Shown: piece after piece, positions 33,920 to 44,820 of the stretch
Layout: the number at the start of each line of letters is the position of its first letter
Numbering within the stretch: position 1 is the stretch's first letter
Assembly (NCBI GenBank): GCA_010356995.1
Contig: ML996707.1
Coordinates: 452,680 to 516,679, forward strand
Length of the DNA: 64,000 nt
Direction of reading: 5' to 3'
Source of the DNA: Trichodelitschia bisporula
Taxonomy: Eukaryota; Ascomycota; Dothideomycetes; Phaeotrichales; Phaeotrichaceae
The notes under the pieces: model-generated
What the model saw: only the letters and a program-made list of their open reading frames with translations
Told to the model about the DNA's origin: nothing
The model's database searches: none
Made by a program: the position numbers and the translations under genes

Positions 33920-35072
33920 GTATCTCCATCCTCTCTCCAAGGAGCACGCCTCGTTTCGCCAACCGCCCGATGCCAATTTTTTGGCCCCCGCCAATGCCGT
34001 CCACTAGCGACGCCCCCGAATCAGCCCGCGTCTACGGTAGTCCTTCACCCCCAGCATTACCACTTACAGTCCCCCGTGGCGCACCCCAAGCCCCATGAAA
34101 ACTCCTTCTGAATGGCCAGTCCCCAAGCCCCAGGCTTCAGACTTCCCCAGGAACAAAAAGCTCCCCTGACTTCACCACACCTCCTCAGCCTAGCCTGGTC
34201 CTTAAGCAACCACCACACCAGCAACATACCCCCCCTTCGCCCCCCGTTCCCCCCCCCGCGAGCTCGCCTCTTTCTCCATCACCAACCGTAAATCCTGTGG
34301 CTTGGCCCCGTCCAAATTTCAACTGCGTCGTGAATTGCTCGTGCGCCTAACTGTTACAGGCTGCTCCTGACCCTCTTCCCTGCCCGCACGATGCTCTCGC
34401 CTGCCCGCCTCAGCCAAACCTCGTACTCTGCCCTCCGTTTATCCCCTCATCCCCAGCGAACATCATTTAGCCTGGGCATCATGGCTCGTTTCGACCGTTC
34501 CCCAAGAAACTGCGAGAAGTGATCCCATGCTCAACAGCCTCTCCTCCCATCAAAGTTTCGAATACTTGAACCCACCGCCTTGCCGCCTTCACGGCATACT
34601 CCCGCCCCCTCCCCCCACTGCCCGCCTTGTCCGCATTAGACTCCGCAAAACCCACACGGCTGAAGACGCCACAGCACCCTTAGCGACGCCTATCTGCCAA
34701 CCTAATTTCCCCCCTCTCGCCGAATATAGCCTGCGCCAACGCCTTCTTATACCGGACTTCCAGCCTCGCAGCAGCGCCAAAGCACAGCACAGATCCTCCA
34801 CCATCAGCCCACCGCGCACGCTACGCACGCCTCTCGCTTCTAGTGTCACTCGTTCAACCGCCGCCCAACGCCAGCGACCTGTACCACAGACCACCACGGC
34901 TCCCACCGCATCTACTGCACAAGACTCAATAAAACCACACTCACTCCCCGTCCCCCTGCTCGACCGCCAACCTTCTCGCAACTACATTCTTTCACCTCCC
35001 AAACGACACTAATTTTCGTCGCCGACCTTCGCTATCACCGCGTCCCTCGTTTCCACGCAACCTACAGCAACG

Positions 35073-35832
35073 ATGAAGTTCACAACCCTCCTCCTCCCGG
35101 TCTTCGCTGGCCTCGCCCTCGCTGCGACCTCCGCCCCCGCCCCCTCCCCGAGCGATTCCTGCGCCGCGGGCAAGATCCTCGGCATCAACGCCATGTGCGG
35201 CAACTCGCCCGTCGACTGCGGAAGCGGACGCTGCTGCCTCAAGGGGCAGAAGTGCGTATCCGGGTCGAAGGGCGTGCCTGCCTGCACGGATCCAGATCTC
35301 AAGGATGACAGCGGGTGAGCAGTCCCAACGACGTTGCACAAGCAACGTCATAATACATGAAGCAGGAAGTGCTAACCCAGCCTCCAGGAAGGGCCTCACC
35401 GTCAGCGCCGCCTGCTACGGCTCACCTTCGACGTCCAGCAGCAAGCCCACGGGCACCGGGTCCTCCACGGCCAAGCCGACCGACAGCAAGTCAGGTACAT
35501 TTACGCACACCGGTTCCGGCCCCTCTCACCCGACCGGCGGGCCAGGCGGACCCCCGTCAGGCCCGTCGCACCCGGGCGATGGGACTCCAACGCCTTCCTT
35601 CCCCGGCGGCGCGTCCCCGAGCCACAGTGGCCCTCCCGGCCATGGGTTCCCCCCTTATTCCTTTACTAACTCGAGTGATACAGGCTCTGGTGCGTCTGGT
35701 ACGACCGGTGGTGACAAGGGGAGCAAGACGGGCGGCGTGGTGCAGCAGACCACCAACGCGGCGCCGCGCAGCGTGCAGATGCAGGCGGCGGCGTTGTTGG
35801 CGGGTGTTGGTGCAGTTGCTTTCTGGCTTTAA
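35073..35832 (+). CDS. GPI-anchored Cys-rich cell-surface protein
   Basis: Two exons, 35073-35314 and 35388-35832 (73-nt intron with GCTAAC branch site); 228 residues. The signal peptide MKFTTLLLPVFAGLALAA is followed by a small cysteine-rich module (about residues 30-95: SCAAGK, AMCGNS, DCGSGRCCLKGQKC, PACTD, AACYG). Next is a Ser/Thr/Gly/Pro-rich stalk suited to O-glycosylation. The C-terminus has the GPI-transfer pattern: small residues near NAAPRS, then a hydrophobic end (AAALLAGVGAVAFWL). It should therefore sit on the outer face of the plasma membrane or in the wall. The cysteine pattern is not the CFEM pattern, and no function can be assigned. Confidence 0.75.
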
Positions 35833-36644
35833 GCGCAGTCTTTGAGGGTTACCTTGCGGTTTGACAACGAAAATTCGGCGCGTATTTGTCGGTCTTCGGA
35901 ACAAAATCGCTGCTGTCTTTTGCGCGTTCGCATTTCGATGATATCATACTGGCGTCCTGTCCTTTGCGTTGGTGTTGTTTATATTCCCCCCTGGCTCTGT
36001 TCGGGCGGTAGCTGGTGAGGAGCGGAGTGCATGGTACCTTAATGTGTATATAATCGGGGGTCAATGTATATGACTGGTTGGACGATGGAGGAGAGATACT
36101 TTGGTCATATTCTGGAAATATGTTGGCCTGCTGTCTTCAGCGGTTCCCAGCTGTTGCACTCCCGTTTTTCTGTCGTTCGTGTGTCTGGTGTCTTCTGATC
36201 GCTGCTCGCCTGCATGGATTGTCGTCGACCTTCCTATCGCGGTTATGCAGGTCCGTGGTACGCAATATTATGTGCAGGGCTGGGATCAGAGATTCCGAGT
36301 CTGGACCCCTCCCGCCAGCGAATCTATGACTCCGATTCCGAAAATCGCCTGCAAAAATCCACAAACCAACGCTTTTATGAATTAGAATTAGTTAAGTGAA
36401 GAGTGACGTACCGCTCCGTCGATGCTCCCTGTCGATAAACTTTCAAGACTGACGACAAGGCTGAGCCACGCCTATCGGTCGCAAAAGCGGCCCCACCGCT
36501 CGGGCACCCGCAGGCGCACCCAACCTCAACCCAATCCCCCCGCCTCCGGACCTCACCCCGGAACCCCAACCACAACCACATCCACATCCTTATCTACAGT
36601 GCATCATCATCTTTTTCAATTCACCAGCCACTATCGAAGTCCAC
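35833..36644. other. Intergenic region
   Basis: 3' flank of the GPI-protein gene and promoter/leader of the EBP-like gene. Frames of up to 148 codons overlap the next gene's first exon out of frame. Nothing else recognised. Confidence 0.4.
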
Positions 36645-37491
36645 ATGGCCACGGCGGCCCCCTCCTCCCCTGTCCCACACCCCTACTATCCGCCTTCAAC
36701 GCTTCTGCCCAACTACGTGCCCAACAGCTGGCACTTTCTGACGCTGCTGGGCACGTTCGCAGCAGGATGCACGGCCGTGCTGGGCGTCGCGGGGCTGGGC
36801 GCGCGGAGCTTGAGGCCAGACCTGCGAGGGTCGGAGTTGGCGACGGTGCTGTGGTTCGTGTTGTGTGAGTAGCTTGTTGGGTGCTAGTTCTAGTACAGCT
36901 GAGCTGATGCGAATAGCGGGGTGCATACATGTATTATTCGAAGGATACTATGTGTACAACTTTGACCGCATTGCTGGGGCTCAGGACCTGTTCGGTCAGC
37001 TGTGGAAGGAGTATGCGTATTCTGATAGCCGGTATTTGACGACCAATGTCGGGGTGTTATGCATGGAGGTTATCACCGTGGTACGTCCCGCAGCAAGGCC
37101 TAGGTTTGTGCAGACTGACGATGAGATTTAGCTGCTCTGGGGTCCGCTGTGCTTCACTGTCGCGGCGATGATCGTCACTGATCACCCGCTTCGGTACCCA
37201 CTGCAGGGCCTGGTGAGTCTGGGGCAGTTGTATGGCGATGTGCTGTACTATGTGACTAGCTTGACGGATCTTTACCTGCTGGGCGTGTCGTATTCAAGGC
37301 CAGAGCGGTTCTTCTTCTGGGTGTATTTTGTGGGATTGAATAGCTTTTGGCTCTTCATTCCGGCCCGGTTGATTTGGAAGAGTGTGAGGGAGACGGGGGA
37401 GTCGTTCGCGGTTAGACGAAAGATGGAGAGGACATTGAAGCGGGGAAGAGAGAGGTTGGAGTGGGAGAGGGAGGGGAAGAAGGTGCTTTAG
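36645..37491 (+). CDS. EXPERA/emopamil-binding-type sterol isomerase
   Basis: Three exons, 36645-36864, 36917-37080, 37132-37491; 247 residues. It closely follows the EBP family, which moves the sterol double bond from C8 to C7 in the ER. Segments resembling animal EBP are CIHVLFEGYYV (catalytic His and Glu region), LFGQLWKEYAYSDSRY, CMEVITV followed by LWGPL, HPLRYPLQGLVSLGQLYGDV, and FVGLNSFWLFIP, containing the Asn and Trp expected in the pocket. Four to five hydrophobic segments are present. Most fungi use the unrelated ERG2 for this step, so this may be a parallel enzyme or may act on another sterol. The C-terminal 40 residues are strongly basic and may be a cytosolic tail. Confidence 0.85.
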
Positions 37492-38556
37492 AATGGGCCG
37501 GTGATGGTGAGGCGTGCCCATATGGGTTGAATGCCGAAAAGTCAGCTCATACGTTCGTAAGGTGTCGGTGGCGACATCTTGCAAACGTTCCATGACGTGC
37601 TTTATGACCTCATGAACTGCTCTGTCTCTGATATTGAAGGCAAGCGCCTTCGACACTGTAGAACTACAGTCTTGAACTCTGATCTTAAGGCACCCGAACA
37701 AAGTGCTGGCAGCCGTGGTCCGCTAAAACGTCCGGGCAGGGCGGCCATGATTTTCAATTCGTCTCTCGACGTTGAGACACCAGATCAAATTTGCCTCGAA
37801 TAACGGTTCTTATATCGAACACCCCAACTAGAAGCTTACATATCGACTGAGATAGGCTGTTACCAGCAGGATATCGTCAATCTGATATATCTTCTATGAC
37901 TATTTGCCAGAGATGTCCTGCCAATGTATGGCTGTAAATAGATAGGCTAGCGCCACAGTGTGCGGGTAGCCATGGTGACGATCGCAAGGCACAAGCAGGG
38001 GTGGCGAGCCTCAAACATCCCGGAAGGGAAAAAACAATGCTGACTCGCCATGATGCAGCACATCAATTCTCCATCTCATACTCTTTCCAGATGCGAAATA
38101 AATAATTGTTTGTGCGTATCTAATCGACGACCACAAACAACACGTCTATCTTCCAGCGGCCTCACAGACTCTGCGCTGTGAAGGCAAGTAAGCCCAGCAA
38201 AGGCAACTGCACCTCGCCGTCGTGGACCAACCGCATCGCTCGGCCCTGTGTACCTTTTCCTAGCGCTGCAGCGAAACCTCAACCTCACAATCTCCATCCA
38301 TCCCCCACTCCAACTTCCGGAGAAACGACTTTCGAAGACCACATCCTTCTCTCTCCCGTGTTTGATGGGCCCATTCTTCCCGGGCACATCATAGCTATAA
38401 TCTACGACCATTTCCACCCCGCCAACCCGCGAAACCCCACCCAAAACTACATGTAGCAAGGCAGTGAGGTGGGTAAACAAACGCTCCTTCCGGCTTTCTC
38501 TTCACCCCACCACAATTCCGTTCGCGATTCTGACCGTGCAATCATTTGTAGATTCC
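37492..38556. other. Intergenic region
   Basis: About 1.06 kb between two plus-strand genes; no coding frame with family features. A valine codon (GTG) at 38464 opens the next gene's frame but is not a start. Confidence 0.4.
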
Positions 38557-41500
38557 ATGCCTGCGCCCCTTGCATCGCAGACACGAGCGTCTGCGCCTGC
38601 AAAGGCCGCGGACCCCGCGAAACCCGCCCCAAAGCTCACGACGCGCAACCTCGTTGGCGGCAAACCGATTGACGTCCACAGCAACGCTACAGTGCGCGAC
38701 AAAGTGCGAAAATGGCATCTTAAAGGCGGAGGCGTAATCACGCAGGATGACGTTTTGGCGGACTCTGATGCGGAGGTGCCTGCGAAAGAACCCGTGAAGG
38801 AGGCAAAGGAGTCAAGGGAGCCGTCCGTGGTCGAAAACAGCAAGGAGCTGGTGCTTGTCAAGCCTGATGGCGTCAAGTCAGACGTCTCCTCCAGGTCCAA
38901 GGGCAAGGGGGAATCGGTGCTTGTCGCGCCGGATGGCGTCAAGTCAGACGTCTCCTCCAGGTCAAAGGGCAAGAGCAGAGCGGGCTCCGAGACACCTGTT
39001 GTCGTTGTCGAGTATGACACCGCCGATGCGCCAGCAACCCCACAGCGTAGCCACGTTTCAATCCGCGAAGCCGTAACCGAACCTGCACGTCCGCGCATCA
39101 TCGAACATCGACCAAAGGCAGACAGCGCGGAGGGTCGAATTGTCGATCCTCCCTCCACCCCTCACCAAAGCGACTTATCGCTCCGCGAACCACCTGCTAC
39201 CGATCCGCTCAAGCCGCGCATCGTCGAACGCAAGCCCCGTCCGAACACGCTTGATGAGGAAATCCACGAGGCTACGGCGCCAAAGAAACGCGTTGTCAGC
39301 GACAGTCGTTGGCGGCGACAGCACTCTCCCACCAAGCCCACCCAGCCGAAAGAACCGGCGCCGCCTCCTGCATCAAACCTTTCTAAGAAGGACGTCAAGC
39401 TTGCGTGGGTCCGGCCACCGCTCCTTCCACGCCAGAGCGGCGGGACGGAAGAACCACCGAAACCGAAACCAAAGCCTCCTGCGAAGCCGATCGGTGTGTA
39501 TTCTGGCAAGGTACAGCAGCCTCGTCGTCCGCTCGCTGCCACCGTACTCAGCCCTCTCCTTAATAAACTGGAGGGCTCGTTCCTCGACACGCCTCCACAG
39601 CAAATCCAGCCTCTCAGCCCGCCTCGTACGAGATCCACTCTTCGCAAAAAGCCTCCTCAACCGCGTGCTACGTCACCAGATTGGGTCAGCAGTGACGACG
39701 ACGACATCCATCCTAGTCGCAATAACGCTCGTCGACGCCGCAGCAGCGCACAGCCTGAACCATTCATTGACCGACGCACCTCGAAGAACCGGCGAAAGAG
39801 CCGCGAGACCCTCTCTGAACCCTCTCTCTCATCCTCCGAAGAATCCCCAGAGCGACGTCCTAGCGATCGTCGGCGAAACAAGAGTGCCGGGCCTGGAGGT
39901 CAAGACTATCGTGGCTATGTTAGTGACCGCAGACCGAGCAGCGATCGGCGAGCCAGCATGACAAAGAAGCCATCAATGGACGCGCACGATATTCCACATG
40001 GCATGCGGCGTGAGAATCACATGCGATCGAAAACCGAAGGCAGTTATATGGAGGATAGAGGCTACAAGCAGTCCCCTCGACCGCGGCAAGATCATGATTA
40101 TGGCCGAACAGCGGCCGATTATCGTAGCGAGTACGAAAAGTTTGCGCCTCGGCGTGATCCGTACGACACAGAGCGGAGTGGCACCGTGCGGAGAAAGCAG
40201 CCTCCTGCTTACGAGGCAGCTGAAGATGAGCCCCCTCCACTCCAGCCAGTCTCTGGCAACCGCGTCGAGGCATGGCTTTCCGGGACTCCAGATCCCTTCA
40301 CAACTCCTAAAAAGAAGCCTGATCGCAGAGTGTTCTCATTTGAGCAAACGAGCAAGCTTGAGCTTTCGCCTTCAGATGTCACCTCAGAGAGCCACAGTCC
40401 GGATGTGCGGTCTAGCAAGCGAAAGTCTTCATCGAAGAAAAGCAAGGATCTTAGGGTGGAGACTGAATTGCGGCGACATGTACGCGCGCACTCTGAGCCA
40501 CTTAACCACGACTTGGAGTCAGAGACGGGCTACTCATCCACCACATCTGCATCGACATTGAAGCGCAGCGGCGCGCACCGCGGTCACGCACGTACCCCGA
40601 CGCGCGACTTGAAGTCTCCTCGATACGATGACACAAACACGGATGTCTCAACGGCGACTTCCTTGACTGAGAGTTCTCGCCTCACCGAGACAACCGTCAC
40701 TGACAGCTCTCATCTCACCGGATCTGTCATCACCGAATCTGTCATCACAGAGTCGACCATCACTGATTCAACCCTCACCGAGTCAACTCTCACTGAGAGT
40801 GATTTGACTTCGAGCGCGCTCTCATCGTCAGTTGATCCGCGGCAATTTGAGCTTCCCGAGCTCCGCCCGCGGCCTGGCATGCCGGGGTACGTTGCACGAC
40901 GGATGTTCCCCTCCACAGGCAAACGCCTCTCGACCATTGCATCAGTCGAAACATTCAACACGAAAGCACAACAGGCGCCTCCATCGGAGATTTCAGAAGG
41001 CGGCTCGGAAGTCAGCCAAGCCACCGAGCGGCCAGCCAGCGACATCGTCACGGACCTCCCGAACATGGCTGGTGACAACACCGTGGGAGCATCCAAGAGC
41101 CGTGCTAGCCTGAAGAGACGCCTTACGAAGCACTCCGATCTGATGACCGTTCTCTCGATGCCGGGTGCGACGAGGAGCAAGAGCATCATCTCTGCTCGCA
41201 GCATCCGCACGCACCGCAGTCGTCTCGAGACGGCCACCGTGCAGGATCTCATGCGAGAGCTCGCATCCGATGAGTCCAAATACATGCGCGAGCTGCGCAC
41301 CCTCGCTGACAGCGTTATTCCCGTGTTGCTAAAATGCCTGCTCTCCAAGTCCGAGGCCTCGGTGGCCGTTGGGCTTTTCAACAAGGCGCTCACGACGGAG
41401 AAGGAGGCCATTGCGGCGACGACGAAGACGATAACCGACATGAGTATCGCAGTCAAGAAACTCAAAACACTCCATAAGCGGATTCCCAAGGAGAGCCATA

Positions 41501-44500
41501 CCTCGTTTCTGATCTGGGCGCAAAGTGCACACAAACACTACTCAGAGTACGTCGGCACATGGCGGCTCGGGTTTCAGGACGTAGTTGTCAATCTGGTTGC
41601 GGAAGAAGGTGCCTCGACGGTCGTTGGAACGCAACTGACAACGGGGATTGAGGACGGCATGCAGCGGAACGACGAGGGATACATCGTCACCGGTGATGGA
41701 GAGCGTGTTGACGTCGAGTACCTCCTGCGGCGACCGCTCGTGCGCCTCAAGTACCTGACCAAAACGGTCAAGGGCATCAACTACAAGCAACCCTCAGAGG
41801 CGACGTCCGCTCTATTCACCAAGTTCCAGAACTTACTCGATACCTGCAGGAAGAAGATCAACGACGAGCGGGCCCGGATCGAAGATGAAGTTGCGGCGAT
41901 GATCGATGCCACTCGCGCTCGGGATCCCAGGACCCTGGCACCGTTGGCTGGTGTCAAAATCGATCCGACACGTCGCGTGCGCGCACGCGACTTCTTCGAC
42001 CTTAGTTTCTCACACTCAAGCGGGCAGCAATTCGACTCTCGAATCGAAATGCTGATGCGCGACGATGCTCCCGGCAAAGGCAACGGTGGCGATGTCTTGA
42101 TTTGCGACGTCGACGTCACTGGCCGGTGGTTGTTCCTTCCTCCTGTACAACTCAACCGCATCTCCACCCGCGCTGGAGATGAATTTGGCGAAATTGTCGT
42201 CATGATCCGTGGGGGTGTGTCTACGAATAAGGAGTGGCGCGAGATGTTCACACTCCGGACAGATGATGAGGAAGTTCGATTCGAGTGGATCTCGATGCTG
42301 GGTCTTACCCCTGAACCGCCTAAAATGGTCCGCACGCGAACTTTTAGGGAAGCTTGCCCTACAAGCAGCCACGGCTCATCACTCGTTTCTACATCGACCC
42401 GTACCGACTCCACTTACACATATACCAGCGGCTCATCGGGTGCTCAGGAGAGCCTCGTTCCAATTGGTGCTCGGCCTGGTGCCAATGCAAAGAAGTGGAG
42501 TGCGGATACCCCAGAGCGGCGTTCACCAGAGGTGGGCTCGCCGGTATCGCCGCCGAGCAGTGACAGCACTAGCCACCATTCGAAGCTGGACGACGTCGAT
42601 ACCATCTCAACTTTCTCATGGGGCACAAGCTACATCCCCGCACATCGGCGAAAGACACCAGAACCAATTGAAGGAGCTTCAAGCACATCCTCAATCCTGC
42701 CTCAGGAACAGGTTCCGGACCGTTCCGCGAGCATGCCTCGAGACTTGAACGAAGCCATGGCACTTGCCGGCCGGGCCGAGCCTTCCACTCCGACATTGAA
42801 GCGCACCACCGCCAAGCGCTACCACCACCGCAAGACTCCTTCTTTGCCAACGACGCCTGAGGAACGGTGCTCTCCTCCACTGGCGGCGCCCACGAAGTCC
42901 CCAGTGCAGCCGTCTTCCGAGCCCACTCGCCGTTCCTCTGGTACGAAGCAAACATCGTCACGCCAACCAAGCAAGCGCCAAGCCAAGAAGCCCGAGTCCA
43001 AAGGATTCAGCGTCTGGTTACCGACATCAGATGCAGAGCTGAGCGACGATTCTGACAAGTCCGGCGAGGAGACGTCGCCAATTGCTAGGTCTAAGCATAA
43101 TCGCTCATCTTCAGTGCCGATTCTCGACCTTCCGAATATCCCGAAGTTGAGGAAACCGGAGGTGAACTCGGGAGATCGTCAGGTAAGAGAAAATCGCAAC
43201 ACGAGCGGTCCTAGCAGGACGCAAACAAAGTCTCGTCCACCTTCTGGAAAACCTTCACCCAGCCCCCCCGAGCCCGAGACCCCGCCTCCCCCTCCACCGC
43301 ACCGCTCGCCGAGTTCATCTCAGGGGAAGCTTGGAACAATACCTACTTTCACACCCACTCCTACCCAACAGAAGCGCAGATCTTCCTCGCCCCTGAAGCA
43401 CGAATACCAGCCGTCCTCCCCGAGTTTGACCTCAAGCTCGTCCGAGGAGTACACTGATGACGATATCTCGCAGTCTTCATCGAGTGATTCGGAAGACGAT
43501 AGCATCGACAACATAGAAGACGACGATATCATCAGTCAGTTATCCTCAGCCATGGTCGCACCATCTCGTATCGCAGCTCAGGAGAGAATGTACTCGATTC
43601 CAAACGCCCCGGCCACGGTGACGCCTTCTCAGTCAGCTTCGCAGGCGCCATACAGGAAAGTCGTGAAGCAGTCCAGCGATATCATGTTCAAGACTTACGC
43701 CACCGTCTTCGCTTGGCTTGACGACCGTGGCCGCCATGATAATCTTCATACATCTGAATGCCTGATCGTTGTCTCTCCCGGTCTCATCGAAGCCTTCGAT
43801 GATGGGTCTGCGGACGGTCCGCCGCTCATCGCACTGGAGCTGACTCCGATTGTGAGCATCCATCGTGGGACCGTGATTGACGTCAGCATCCAGTCGCCTG
43901 TGACCGAGGGCTCCAAGCTGAAGCCGAAGTCGCGGCAGTTCATGTTCCGTGTGCGCGACTCTTTGGAGGCCGAGGCTTTCTATGGTCAAGTGAACAAGGC
44001 GCGGAACAACAATCCAACATACAAGCTACTGCAAGACGCACGCCCGGCGCCGCCAGCTGACCCAGCTTGGGCATCTGGTCTGGATCGCGCAAACAGCTTC
44101 CGTGCGCAGGGTGCCGGGCCTGCGCCTAGTTTCTGGAACATTGGCACTCGTCGCTCTCGTAGTTACCGCGCGTCTACTCGTGCTCCGTCTACCGCCGCAA
44201 ACACCGAGAGCTCAGTCCGGACCATTCAATCTGTTCTTTCTGCGATGAAGCGTCTCGGTGCTAGCCGCTTGTTCAGCAACACCCGGGCCAATTCAAGCAA
44301 CAATGAGGGTTCGTTCGAGAACGACGGATCCGGAGGCGAGACTCCCCCGACCGAGCTTATTGGCGGTGCGCAGGGATTGATCGCCAGCGCAAAGGTCCGG
44401 CTCTACACTCGGCCCCACAGCACCTCGCGGAATTTTCGTGACATTGGCTCAGGACGTCTCTTCATCAAGCGCCCGGAGCCGGACAATACGCCCAACGCGC

Positions 44501-44820
44501 CTGCCCGCTTGCACACGGGGTCGGAGAAGCGTGTCATGGTGGTCAACGAGAAGCGCGGCAATGTCATGCTTGATGTTACTCTAGGCTCGATGTGCTTTGA
44601 GCCTCTGGCTCGTGTCGGCATTGCCGTCAGTGTGTGGGAGAATGTGGCCGAGGAAGGTGGCGTTGCTCATCAGGGCGGCGTTAGTGAGCGGCGTGTGCGC
44701 CTCTATGTTCTTCAGGTAAGTCTCTATGCTCTGGGATACAATTCAGATACTAACGTCTTGCAGTTGAAGGACGTCCAGAACACGGCGTACATTCTCTCGT
44801 TGCTGAGGGGTCGGAACTAG
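38557..44820 (+). CDS. Very large RhoGEF-like (DH/PH) scaffold protein
   Basis: Two exons, 38557-44715 and 44764-44820, with a 48-nt in-frame intron (GTAAGT, ACTAAC branch, TTGCAG); 2,071 residues. The first ATG of the frame is 38557. Residues 1-880 are disordered, rich in Pro/Ser/Arg, and include a tandem 22-residue duplication (DGVKSDVSSRSKGK twice, 38851-38970) and a run of T(L/I)TES-type repeats (40661-40810). Residues about 890-1110 resemble a DH domain (VQDLMRELASDESKYMRELR as helix 1; LVRLKYLTKTVKG later). A PH-like unit follows to about 1260. A second PH-like unit spans about 1710-1830 (FKTYATVFAWLDDRGRHDN). The tail RLYVLQLKDVQNTAYILSLL closes the family pattern. Probably activates a Rho-type GTPase at growth sites. 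The domain calls are by eye; the GTPase is unknown. Confidence 0.75.
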   Translation: MPAPLASQTRASAPAKAADPAKPAPKLTTRNLVGGKPIDVHSNATVRDKVRKWHLKGGGVITQDDVLADSDAEVPAKEPVKEAKESREPSVVENSKELVLVKPDGVKSDVSSRSKGKGESVLVAPDGVKSDVSSRSKGKSRAGSETPVVVVEYDTADAPATPQRSHVSIREAVTEPARPRIIEHRPKADSAEGRIVDPPSTPHQSDLSLREPPATDPLKPRIVERKPRPNTLDEEIHEATAPKKRVVSDSRWRRQHSPTKPTQPKEPAPPPASNLSKKDVKLAWVRPPLLPRQSGGTEEPPKPKPKPPAKPIGVYSGKVQQPRRPLAATVLSPLLNKLEGSFLDTPPQQIQPLSPPRTRSTLRKKPPQPRATSPDWVSSDDDDIHPSRNNARRRRSSAQPEPFIDRRTSKNRRKSRETLSEPSLSSSEESPERRPSDRRRNKSAGPGGQDYRGYVSDRRPSSDRRASMTKKPSMDAHDIPHGMRRENHMRSKTEGSYMEDRGYKQSPRPRQDHDYGRTAADYRSEYEKFAPRRDPYDTERSGTVRRKQPPAYEAAEDEPPPLQPVSGNRVEAWLSGTPDPFTTPKKKPDRRVFSFEQTSKLELSPSDVTSESHSPDVRSSKRKSSSKKSKDLRVETELRRHVRAHSEPLNHDLESETGYSSTTSASTLKRSGAHRGHARTPTRDLKSPRYDDTNTDVSTATSLTESSRLTETTVTDSSHLTGSVITESVITESTITDSTLTESTLTESDLTSSALSSSVDPRQFELPELRPRPGMPGYVARRMFPSTGKRLSTIASVETFNTKAQQAPPSEISEGGSEVSQATERPASDIVTDLPNMAGDNTVGASKSRASLKRRLTKHSDLMTVLSMPGATRSKSIISARSIRTHRSRLETATVQDLMRELASDESKYMRELRTLADSVIPVLLKCLLSKSEASVAVGLFNKALTTEKEAIAATTKTITDMSIAVKKLKTLHKRIPKESHTSFLIWAQSAHKHYSEYVGTWRLGFQDVVVNLVAEEGASTVVGTQLTTGIEDGMQRNDEGYIVTGDGERVDVEYLLRRPLVRLKYLTKTVKGINYKQPSEATSALFTKFQNLLDTCRKKINDERARIEDEVAAMIDATRARDPRTLAPLAGVKIDPTRRVRARDFFDLSFSHSSGQQFDSRIEMLMRDDAPGKGNGGDVLICDVDVTGRWLFLPPVQLNRISTRAGDEFGEIVVMIRGGVSTNKEWREMFTLRTDDEEVRFEWISMLGLTPEPPKMVRTRTFREACPTSSHGSSLVSTSTRTDSTYTYTSGSSGAQESLVPIGARPGANAKKWSADTPERRSPEVGSPVSPPSSDSTSHHSKLDDVDTISTFSWGTSYIPAHRRKTPEPIEGASSTSSILPQEQVPDRSASMPRDLNEAMALAGRAEPSTPTLKRTTAKRYHHRKTPSLPTTPEERCSPPLAAPTKSPVQPSSEPTRRSSGTKQTSSRQPSKRQAKKPESKGFSVWLPTSDAELSDDSDKSGEETSPIARSKHNRSSSVPILDLPNIPKLRKPEVNSGDRQVRENRNTSGPSRTQTKSRPPSGKPSPSPPEPETPPPPPPHRSPSSSQGKLGTIPTFTPTPTQQKRRSSSPLKHEYQPSSPSLTSSSSEEYTDDDISQSSSSDSEDDSIDNIEDDDIISQLSSAMVAPSRIAAQERMYSIPNAPATVTPSQSASQAPYRKVVKQSSDIMFKTYATVFAWLDDRGRHDNLHTSECLIVVSPGLIEAFDDGSADGPPLIALELTPIVSIHRGTVIDVSIQSPVTEGSKLKPKSRQFMFRVRDSLEAEAFYGQVNKARNNNPTYKLLQDARPAPPADPAWASGLDRANSFRAQGAGPAPSFWNIGTRRSRSYRASTRAPSTAANTESSVRTIQSVLSAMKRLGASRLFSNTRANSSNNEGSFENDGSGGETPPTELIGGAQGLIASAKVRLYTRPHSTSRNFRDIGSGRLFIKRPEPDNTPNAPARLHTGSEKRVMVVNEKRGNVMLDVTLGSMCFEPLARVGIAVSVWENVAEEGGVAHQGGVSERRVRLYVLQVSLYALGYNSDTNVLQLKDVQNTAYILSLLRGRN

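Larger units (their letters stand above)
30467..35072. other. Long gene-poor region (4.6 kb)
   Basis: No confident gene. 30.69-31.13 kb carries degenerate repeats (below). 32.1-33.3 kb is GC-rich with overlapping frames on both strands (the longest is 290 codons on the minus strand, 32343-33215), but with arginine-rich, family-free translations. 33.9-35.07 kb is CT-rich and pyrimidine-skewed, resembling a very long promoter and leader of the GPI-protein gene, and includes a 43-codon frame at 34391-34522. Confidence 0.45.

Noticed and set aside
38464-38556. N-terminal extension of the RhoGEF-like gene
   Set aside because: The first codon of the extension is GTG, not ATG; the first in-frame ATG is at 38557.
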